Origin: a bacterium
GTDB lineage: Bacteria > JACRDZ01 > JAQUKH01
NCBI GenBank assembly: GCA_028719205.1
Contig: JAQUKH010000001.1
Coordinates: forward strand, 1 to 64,000
Direction of reading: 5' to 3'
DNA: 64,000 nt
The translations under genes were made by a program, and so were the position numbers. Below the pieces are notes generated by a model. The model was not told where the DNA came from, made no database searches, and worked only from the letters and a program-made list of their open reading frames with translations. Shown one piece after another: positions 29,563 to 37,173 of this stretch (its first letter is position 1; every line of letters starts with the position of its first letter).

Positions 29563-32225
29563 AATCCTTTTTTTATAATTTCAAGTTCTTTTTTTAAATT
29601 GTCATATTTTCTCTGGAGCCATCTTTTCTCAACCCTGGCTGCTTTCGCCTTTCTTTTATATTCCTCAGCTAATTCAGGATAGCTGCCATACCTTGCTGTC
29701 CTTTGCAGATCCGAATAGATCATTCCTTCTGCTTGTATTATATCCAATTGGTATCTTTCCTCTTCAGAAACTTTAATTTCACTTTGGAGCCCTTCATATA
29801 TTTCAAAAAGCCTTTCATTCTTTTCTTCCCCGGTTATTTCCATTTCTAAAATATATCTATCTATCCTTAAACAATAAGGAGCATTAAGCTCTTTTTTTAT
29901 TTCCCAAAGCTCTTTTGACAGGCCATCATATCTTTCCCTGAGGTCTTCCGCCGTCTTTTTAATTACCTCGATCTGCGCTTTATCATTTTCTGAATTTTTC
30001 TTAATATCTTCTACGCCCTGTCCCGGAAAAGAAACATATATCTGTCTGTTTATCCTTTCCAGCTCATTTCCGGTAGCTTTTATTTCTTTTCGAACCATTC
30101 TATATCTTTCCAGAAACCTATTTGCCCCTGATTTTGTCAGTATTTCCTCAGAATATCCAAGTTTTTTTTCTATTGTCCTGATCACTCTTTCTGTTATTTC
30201 AAGTTTTATTTCTATTGGCTTGATCTTTTCCGCTAATGTATCATATTCTTCCTGGACGCATTTTCTCTGGCCATTTAAAAATTCTTTCTCCTCCTTATAT
30301 TCATCAGCATTTTCCTGATCTTTGCGAATAGCGGTTGCTCTTTCTTTAGCCGCGTAAATATCTATTTCTTCTTTTATTTCGTCCATTATATTTTTAAGAG
30401 TTTTCATTTCATTTTGAATTCCTTCATAACTTTCAAGAAGCCTTTCTTTATTATCTTCCGCTGTTATCCCTGTTTCTAAAATATTTTTATCTTCCGGTGA
30501 TAGATCGGAATCACTAAGTTCCTGTTTTATTTTCAAAAGCTCTTTTTCCAGGCCATCATATTTTTCCCGAAGATCTTTCGCGGTCTTTTTAATTATCTCA
30601 GCCTTATCTTTTTCCAGATCCGGTTGAATTTCTTCCGCTCCATTTATTCCGTCCATTTTATTTTTTACAGCTTTTACTTCTTTGCGAATATCTTTATATA
30701 TTTCCATAAGCATTTTTGGATCCGGTCTTGATAGTATTTCCCCTGAATATCCCATATCTCCAAGCTCTTTTTCTAATATTTCAAGCTCTTTTGCTGAAAC
30801 ATAATATCTCTTCCGGATATTTTCTATCTCTTTTTCATCAACTTCGCCTTTCCCCTCATTTTTACCCATTAATTCAGACCAGCTTTTAACCATAGACGCT
30901 TTATATTTTAAATAAATATTTGTTTGTTCTTTTATTTTATTTAATTTGTCTCCCGCGGCCTCATCTTCATTTTTAGCTTTTTCATATTCTTCAAGAAGTC
31001 TTTTTGCTTCTGATAAATATTCTTTTAAATAATCTGTATTTTTACGTTCATCTTCTATTTTATTGATCTTTTTTAACAGGGCATCATATTCTTTTTGAAT
31101 GTTTTTTGCCTCATTTCTGGCTTTTTCAGCCATTTTTTTATATTCATCAACTTCTTTTATATTTCCGCGAATATTGGCTACTCTTTCTTTAGCTGTGTAA
31201 ATATTTATATTTCTCTCTATTTCATCCAGTTTATTTTTGGGAATCACTATTTCCATTTGTAGCTCATTATAATATTCCAGAAGCCTTTTTTCCTTTTCTT
31301 CTTTTGCTGTTTTAAATCCTGAAGACTTTGTCTTTCCCGTCGAATTTTCATTATCTTTAAGTTCTTTTTCTGTTATTTTGATCATTTTTACTAAGGCATC
31401 ATATTCGTTCTTAATATCTTTTTCTTTATTTACCGAGTCTAATCTGTCTTTAGAAATTATTGCTTCTCTTTTGATCTCTTCATATTCTTCAAGAAGTATT
31501 TTTGATTCTGATAAATATCCTTTTAAATAGTCTGTATTCTTACGTTCTTTTTCCATCATTTCAATTTCTTTTTCTGTTCTTTTGATCATTTTTAGCAGGT
31601 CGTCATATTCCTTCCGAATACCTTCTGCTTCATTTACAGCCGCCGTTGCCTGTTTTTCGTCAGCTTTTTCAGACCAGTATTTTGTCAGGAATAATTTTAT
31701 CTGATTTTTTGTTGAACCAAATTTATTTTTCGATATTTTTACTTCATTTTGCGCATCTTCATATTTTTCAAGAAATGTTATTACTTCCGCGGAATAATTT
31801 AAATATCTGAGTTTTCTAGCTGTGAACTTAAGTTCTTCTAACTGCGTAATATATATTTCGTCGATATCTTTAACCTTATTTTTTGCATCGGCTAATTTAA
31901 TCTGCCATGCTTCGTTTTTTGCATACCAATTATAATCACTTTTTTGTTTATCATAATCCAAATTGATCAGTTCGATCATTTTGTCTTTTTCATTCTTGTT
32001 ATGTTGCATTTCTTTTATAAGATTTTTACATTTTTCAATGAGTTTTTCCTTATTTTCCTTTTTTTGCGCTAAGCTGACTACAGGCGTTTCTACAGGTATC
32101 TCTTTAGACATCTCAATTTTTTCTGATCTAATAACAGGTTTAGTGCAGGATGGCAGCAGGTTTAAGATAATACATAGGAGGATAAAAAAAGAATAAGTAA
32201 TTTTTCTTTTGAATAAAAAAATCAT
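29556..32225 (-). CDS. Large coiled-coil repeat lipoprotein (889 aa)
   Basis: Lipobox LLPSC; multiple degenerate ~110-aa repeats (KKTAKDLREKYDGLEKELLKIKQELS / KKTAEDLRERYDGLSKELWEIKKELN). Confidence 0.75.
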   Translation of the reverse strand: MIFLFKRKITYSFFILLCIILNLLPSCTKPVIRSEKIEMSKEIPVETPVVSLAQKKENKEKLIEKCKNLIKEMQHNKNEKDKMIELINLDYDKQKSDYNWYAKNEAWQIKLADAKNKVKDIDEIYITQLEELKFTARKLRYLNYSAEVITFLEKYEDAQNEVKISKNKFGSTKNQIKLFLTKYWSEKADEKQATAAVNEAEGIRKEYDDLLKMIKRTEKEIEMMEKERKNTDYLKGYLSESKILLEEYEEIKREAIISKDRLDSVNKEKDIKNEYDALVKMIKITEKELKDNENSTGKTKSSGFKTAKEEKEKRLLEYYNELQMEIVIPKNKLDEIERNINIYTAKERVANIRGNIKEVDEYKKMAEKARNEAKNIQKEYDALLKKINKIEDERKNTDYLKEYLSEAKRLLEEYEKAKNEDEAAGDKLNKIKEQTNIYLKYKASMVKSWSELMGKNEGKGEVDEKEIENIRKRYYVSAKELEILEKELGDMGYSGEILSRPDPKMLMEIYKDIRKEVKAVKNKMDGINGAEEIQPDLEKDKAEIIKKTAKDLREKYDGLEKELLKIKQELSDSDLSPEDKNILETGITAEDNKERLLESYEGIQNEMKTLKNIMDEIKEEIDIYAAKERATAIRKDQENADEYKEEKEFLNGQRKCVQEEYDTLAEKIKPIEIKLEITERVIRTIEKKLGYSEEILTKSGANRFLERYRMVRKEIKATGNELERINRQIYVSFPGQGVEDIKKNSENDKAQIEVIKKTAEDLRERYDGLSKELWEIKKELNAPYCLRIDRYILEMEITGEEKNERLFEIYEGLQSEIKVSEEERYQLDIIQAEGMIYSDLQRTARYGSYPELAEEYKRKAKAARVEKRWLQRKYDNLKKELEIIKKGFQ

Positions 32226-32341
32226 TTGTGATCCCTATCAGGTAAGGTTATTATTCTTATTTTATACTATTTTCGTTTATTTGTCTTTGTTTTTTTCCGC
32301 CATAAAGCGTTGGTAGACAAGTGTGACTTGTGACTTACTTA

Positions 32342-32590
32342 TTACAATATTGTGATGACGGTAGGTATTTTTTTAATTTTATTGAATATTTCAATTCTTT
32401 TTTCTTCGCTTTCTACGTTTACCGTCAGATTAAACGAAGTATATTTGCCGGTCTTGCTTTTATTGCTCGTACAAAACTTATAACTGACGTCCCCCATAAC
32501 TGAAGGCAGCGCCTTTTCAACAACATCTCCTTCATAACCGATGATCTTGTAAGTCCATTCGCAGGGATAATCTATTTTTGGTTTTTCCAT
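32342..32590 (-). CDS. DUF493 (YbeD-like) family protein
   Basis: DYPCEWTYKIIGYEGDVVEKALPSVMG...KYTSFNLTVNVESEEKRIEIFNKIKKIPTVITIL. Confidence 0.8.
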   Translation of the reverse strand: MEKPKIDYPCEWTYKIIGYEGDVVEKALPSVMGDVSYKFCTSNKSKTGKYTSFNLTVNVESEEKRIEIFNKIKKIPTVITIL

Positions 32591-32733
32591 ATGAAATAAT
32601 ATTATTCTAAACGAAATTTATCCTGAATATTTCTTACTAATGAGAGTATATCAAATATATTTTTACAATGCAATAGCCGTTTAAACGACTTTTATTCTTC
32701 CGACTTCCGCCCTTCCGAATCTTAAGCACTAGA

Positions 32734-33603
32734 TTACAGTCCCCTCATAAATTCCTGTCTCAGAGCCACTTTCCCCCTGATTGCGGATCTTAAAATATCC
32801 AGTAATGCAGGTTTGTCTCTGGGAAACCTTCCGCCAAGTGGAAGGTAATTTGACGCGTGATCCGATCGGAATATCGTATTTTTTAATTCAAGGCCTTCAA
32901 TAATATCATGGGTCTCCTGCAATAATTCAGAAGGGTTCAATTCAATAAAATTTCCATTCTGCTTTTCTTCATATAACGGCGTTCCCGGTATGATCATAAG
33001 AGAAAGAAAAGAAAGGTAATTCGGCTGCATTTTGTTTATTGTGATAATGGAATTCTCCACATGCTGTTTTGAATACTTTCTGCCGCCCAAACCAAGCAGT
33101 AATATAACCGAGGTTTTTATTTTAAATTGTCCGCATTTATTTACCGCCTCTATCATTTCATTTACGGTCGATCTTTTCCTGCAATAATTAAGTATGTCCT
33201 GATCCCCGCTTTCCAACCCCATATATAAAACCCTGATCTTATGCTCATATAGTTCAGCCATCTCGGCGCAGCTTCTTCCGGTTATATTGTACCCGTTGGC
33301 ATAACTTGAGATCCGGGTAAGCTTAGGAAAAGCCTCATTTATTTTTTCCAGGATAGGCAGAAGTTTTTTATTATTAAGGACCAAAGCGTCACCGTCTAAA
33401 AGGAATACCCGTCTTATTTCAGGATCCGACTTCCCGGCCTTTTGAATATCCTCATAAACCTCTTCGATATTTTTCACCCTGAAAGGTTTCCCGGTATACG
33501 CCCCGCAGAAAACGCAGGCATCAGAAGAACATCCCGTCGTTACCTGTAAAAGAAAACTTTCCGCCTCACTCGGCGGCCTGATAATATGCCCTTCAAGAGC
33601 CAT
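32734..33603 (-). CDS. Radical SAM protein (CX4CX2C cluster motif)
   Basis: QVTTGCSSDACVFCGAYTGKPFRVK; FLLDGDALVL; LYMGLESGDQDIL. Confidence 0.88.
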   Translation of the reverse strand: MALEGHIIRPPSEAESFLLQVTTGCSSDACVFCGAYTGKPFRVKNIEEVYEDIQKAGKSDPEIRRVFLLDGDALVLNNKKLLPILEKINEAFPKLTRISSYANGYNITGRSCAEMAELYEHKIRVLYMGLESGDQDILNYCRKRSTVNEMIEAVNKCGQFKIKTSVILLLGLGGRKYSKQHVENSIITINKMQPNYLSFLSLMIIPGTPLYEEKQNGNFIELNPSELLQETHDIIEGLELKNTIFRSDHASNYLPLGGRFPRDKPALLDILRSAIRGKVALRQEFMRGL

Positions 33604-33852
33604 AGATCACCTTATTATTATTTTTTTTATTTGAAATGTCAGCCTTGTTTTATGGGATATTATACATTATAAAATTTTTATAGAGTGGAAATTTTATTGC
33701 AGTAGTTATTATATGTAGGAAACAACGTTCCGGAAACTAAAAAACATAAAATCAGACTCGTTAAGATTTCTTTCATAATTAGTCTGATATTTTACCACCG
33801 AAACCCAATAATATTTCCAATTATTTTAATTATCGAAGTCTTGAATTACCTC

Positions 33853-33880
33853 TTGACATTCTATTTGGAGGGTATATAAT
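33853..33880 (+). promoter_or_regulatory. Sigma70-type promoter TTGACA-16-TATAAT
   Basis: TTGACA at 33853-33858, TATAAT at 33875-33880; perfect consensus boxes, 16-bp spacer. Confidence 0.88.
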
Positions 33881-33887
33881 TTTATCA

Positions 33888-34005
33888 GTGATCCCGAAAA
33901 AGCTAAACCTTTCACTTCACTGGAAAGGAATGGAAAGTTACGGGTCTTATTGTTCTCTAAATAAAAATATACGACTGGTAAGATAGCCGGGCTGCCGAAG
34001 GATAA
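33888..34005 (+). promoter_or_regulatory. GEMM-I-like riboswitch aptamer (c-di-GMP or 3',3'-cGAMP)
   Basis: GCTAAACCTTTC....GGAAAGGAATGGAAAGTTACGGGTCTTA....TAAGATAGCCGGGCTGCCGAAGG follows the GEMM-I consensus (GCAAACC stem GG-ACGCAAAGCCACGGGTCTAAG ... GGACAGCCGGGTTGCCGAA). Confidence 0.78.
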
Positions 34006-34032
34006 AACTTCAGGTGTGCGCCGGTTTTTTTT
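33986..34032 (+). terminator. Riboswitch expression-platform intrinsic terminator
   Basis: CCGGGCTGCCGAAG-gataaaa-CTTCAGGTGTGCGCCGG followed by TTTTTTTT; overlaps the 3' part of the aptamer. Confidence 0.75.
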
Positions 34033-34077
34033 ATTTCAGGAATAAACGGATATGTCAAAAAGGAAAGGAGAGAAATT

Positions 34078-34818
34078 ATGAAAAAGAAAAATCTGCTTTA
34101 CCCTTTGATCATTCTACTGTGTTTTATGGTTCTTCCTCATGAAAAGAGTTTCGCGTACAGTATTTGTGAATATTGGGGATTTATACCCCCTGCTCAAAAT
34201 CCTATAGTGCCAGACCCGAATTTTCTGGGATACTGGTTCCCGCCTGAAAATAATCCCACTGAACCGTTTAGCGCTGGTGGACAGGATAATCAATTTAGTA
34301 CGGATGCAACTCATCCAAAAGGGCCTTATTTTGTTGGTGACAGCACAGGTGCAACACATGACGGGATTGATTTATTCGCATGGCTTGAAAAAGTCGGTGA
34401 TTCATGCATAATCCATTTTTTCAACACAACGAATGTAGTTAAACCAACCTCTGGCGGTTTGGTTAAAGAAGATACGTTTAAAAAAGGACCGGATGGAGTC
34501 GCTGAAATTATGCATAAACCAAAACCGATGAACACTTATGAAAAATACGCACATGTTGAATTTACTATAAATGGCGGCAATGTTGACACAAGCACAAGTC
34601 TTGGTACACTTTCAGATTCAACAAGTACTACTTATGTACATCTGCATTATTCTGTTTACATTGACGGAGAGGCAAAAAATCCTTTAAATTATATGCAAAA
34701 AAGTTATGCGACATGCGGGGTACTTACTCCTGAGCCCGCGGCTTGTATATTGCTCGGATCTTTATTTTCCGGGCTGTTTATTTCATCAGGGTATTTTAAA
34801 CGCAGATCTAAGCGATGA
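34078..34818 (+). CDS. Secreted PEP-CTERM protein with M23-like metallopeptidase domain
   Basis: Signal peptide; THDGIDL (HxxxD), YAHVEFTINGGNVDTSTSLGTLSDS, VHLHYSVYIDGEAKNPLNYM (HxH); C-terminus TPEPAACILLGSLFSGLFISSGYFKRRSKR. AGGAAAGGAGAG ribosome-binding site. Confidence 0.8.
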   Translation: MKKKNLLYPLIILLCFMVLPHEKSFAYSICEYWGFIPPAQNPIVPDPNFLGYWFPPENNPTEPFSAGGQDNQFSTDATHPKGPYFVGDSTGATHDGIDLFAWLEKVGDSCIIHFFNTTNVVKPTSGGLVKEDTFKKGPDGVAEIMHKPKPMNTYEKYAHVEFTINGGNVDTSTSLGTLSDSTSTTYVHLHYSVYIDGEAKNPLNYMQKSYATCGVLTPEPAACILLGSLFSGLFISSGYFKRRSKR

Positions 34819-34900
34819 AAGCCACAGGTTAAGAATTCGGACAATTAGAAATTAAGGATGGAAAAAAGTACTCAGAGCAAAGAAAAAAAGTGTGGAAGTG

Positions 34901-34927
34901 CGGACTGCAATAATTTATTGCAGTCCG
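34901..34927. terminator. Perfect inverted repeat CGGACTGCAATAA-t-TTATTGCAGTCCG between convergent genes
   Basis: 13-bp arms, 1-nt spacer; includes the stop codon of the minus-strand gene; T-run downstream on minus strand. Confidence 0.65.
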
Positions 34928-35502
34928 GCTTCAGGCAGTGCTCGTGGTTTAGAAACAGGATACAAAAATTTTATAATGAACCAGGCTCTATCGGTAGCTC
35001 CTTGATTATTGCCATAGTCCTTGGAAATAAATACTACTTCATCTGCGGGAAATTTATCATTTTTCAGGATCCAACCGGACGATACAGCATCTGCATTTTT
35101 ATATTCAATAACCTGATCGATCGGCATGATATTTCCTTTTTCATCATATCCCTTAAATTTTAGTATCGCGTTATTTTGATAAAATTTAGAAAGTGCCAGT
35201 GAAAAATACTCGATCTTTACTTCATCACAATAATATTTCCCTTCCTTTTCTAATGTTGTTTTAATAATAGTTGTTAAAAATGGTATTAAAAATACTGAAG
35301 TATCAAAACTAACTTCAACTTTATGCGTCATTTTATCAACCGGCAGCAAATAATCCGTAATGATATACGGATCTTTATTAGAATCTTCAAACAATCCTGT
35401 TAAACTGATATTTTTTATTTTAGCTTTTGTATCCTGCGCGAATACAATGTTTAAGCTAAAAATAAAGCTGATGAAAAACAATATTAAATATCTTTTCAAC
35501 AT
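34915..35502 (-). CDS. Secreted hypothetical protein (195 aa)
   Basis: Signal peptide MLKRYLILFFISFIFSLNIVFAQ; no recognised domain. Confidence 0.65.
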   Translation of the reverse strand: MLKRYLILFFISFIFSLNIVFAQDTKAKIKNISLTGLFEDSNKDPYIITDYLLPVDKMTHKVEVSFDTSVFLIPFLTTIIKTTLEKEGKYYCDEVKIEYFSLALSKFYQNNAILKFKGYDEKGNIMPIDQVIEYKNADAVSSGWILKNDKFPADEVVFISKDYGNNQGATDRAWFIIKFLYPVSKPRALPEAGLQ

Positions 35503-35535
35503 AATATTTACTCTATTAATTTATGTTTACCAGAT

Positions 35536-35581
35536 AAAAAAAAACTCTATAAGCATATTTTGGCCAATATACTTTATAGAG
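35536..35581 (-). terminator. Intrinsic terminator downstream of HD-GYP gene
   Basis: Minus-strand reading CTCTATAAAGTATATTGGCCAAAATATGCTTATAGAG then TTTTTTTTT. Confidence 0.7.
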
Positions 35582-35741
35582 CGAATTTGTTCTTCATTTC
35601 TCTACTCCTCACATTTTGCATGCTAAACGTAGAAAATTGATTATTTAGACTAATATCCCTATATTTAGACTATTCTATTTTTGTGTTTTTGTCAAGTGTA
35701 TTTATTCATTTTCCTATTATTATAGTTTGTACTGACTCATT

Positions 35742-37118
35742 TTATGTAAAAAAAGCTAAAGCATCAATTCCGTGTTCCTTAGGATCAATTACTGATGAGA
35801 TATTGCGCCCTGAGGTATTTGAATCTTTATTGGATAGGTCTATGAACGTCGGTTCTTCAAGCATTGTGCCGTTTTTGCCACTGATAATTTTTATTTGCGG
35901 CAATAAAAGCGCGTGCGGCAGGACATTTTGAACTATAGCGATCTCTCCGTTGTTCAGTAAAACAAAAGTACCGGGTGGGTAAACTCCTATCATCTGGGCA
36001 AATATTTTTAAAAAATACGGATCAAATTCAGTACCGATAAACTGCAGCATTAGCGCTATAGCTTTGTCAGAAGATATAGGGTTTTTATACGGCCTCGTAC
36101 TGGTAATGGCATCATAAACATCGCATATACTTGTGATCAAAGATAATGGATGAATCTCTGTGATCCCTTTTATTTTTGGGTAGCCGCTCAGATCGAATTT
36201 CATATGGTGCTGTGCGGCAATATTAATAGCTAACATATCTGTATTATCCTGTTCTTCCAATATTTTTGCCCCCATTATAGAATGCTGCTTCAAGATCGCC
36301 CATTCATCCGGAGTCAATTTTGGGGTTTTGTGCAGTATGGAAATAGGAATTTTTATTTTCCCGATATCGTGCAATAATGCGGCTCTGGCAAGTTTTGAAA
36401 GTAATTCAGAGTCATTGATTATATTAGTTGCCAGAACAACTGAAAGTATCGCTACGTTAGTAGAGTGAGTGAAAGTGTACTCATCATAATCGCGCAGTGT
36501 AGTGGTGGCAAGCCCCGAGGCCTTGTCTTTAATTACCATAGAGGTTATATCCTGTGAGACTTTATCAATGATATCTATTGGCAGAGCTTTGCCTTCAAAC
36601 ACGGCATTATAAACCATTTTATTTGCCTCAATGCTTGAACCATAAATTTTTTCAGGTTTCAGCAACGCATATTTGCCGTCATCATCTTTCGCGCGGACAT
36701 TTTTTACGATAACTATACATGTTATTCCTGATCTTTCTAACTCCTTCTGCAGCTCGTCAGCATCGAGCGGCCTTGTTTTTTCAATAAGGATACTTGAAAA
36801 AAAAGCAATATTTTGCTGTGTAACTCCCTTTTTAAAACATATTGATTCAATAGCCTTTGATTCGATAAGCTGGAATGCTTTTTCCACGCTGTGTTTTAGA
36901 TCGTAAAGAGGTATACCTTCAAAAACAAAATGTTTTTCCACTATATCTATATATATGGAATCAGTCAGTACGAATATTTCATCAAGGCTAATACATGTTT
37001 TTTTTAATTGCGCTATTACATTAGGATGCAGCGCCGGATAAAGCATGTTTTCAGTAATAAAGATCGCAAAATCCTTTATGAATTTTTTAACATTATTTCT
37101 TAATAATAAACGGTCCAT
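35742..37118 (-). CDS. HD-GYP domain phosphodiesterase
   Basis: LLHDIGKIKIP, QHSIMGAKIL, AQHHMKFDLSGYPKIKGITEIHPLSLITSICDVYDAITSTRPYKNP. Confidence 0.9.
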   Translation of the reverse strand: MDRLLLRNNVKKFIKDFAIFITENMLYPALHPNVIAQLKKTCISLDEIFVLTDSIYIDIVEKHFVFEGIPLYDLKHSVEKAFQLIESKAIESICFKKGVTQQNIAFFSSILIEKTRPLDADELQKELERSGITCIVIVKNVRAKDDDGKYALLKPEKIYGSSIEANKMVYNAVFEGKALPIDIIDKVSQDITSMVIKDKASGLATTTLRDYDEYTFTHSTNVAILSVVLATNIINDSELLSKLARAALLHDIGKIKIPISILHKTPKLTPDEWAILKQHSIMGAKILEEQDNTDMLAINIAAQHHMKFDLSGYPKIKGITEIHPLSLITSICDVYDAITSTRPYKNPISSDKAIALMLQFIGTEFDPYFLKIFAQMIGVYPPGTFVLLNNGEIAIVQNVLPHALLLPQIKIISGKNGTMLEEPTFIDLSNKDSNTSGRNISSVIDPKEHGIDALAFFT

Positions 37119-37173
37119 AAATACCCCTTATTTTTACTGCTATCCTGTTCCCCCTGCTTTCTGCCCGTGATAT

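Noticed and set aside
29556-32225. Long repetitive region considered as phage tail-fibre or contractile-system component
   Set aside because: Lipobox and coiled-coil repeats only; no phage or secretion genes nearby.
32734-33603. CX4CX2C radical SAM motif considered as a mutated cluster site
   Set aside because: CX4CX2C is an established variant in several radical SAM subfamilies; the rest of the domain is intact.
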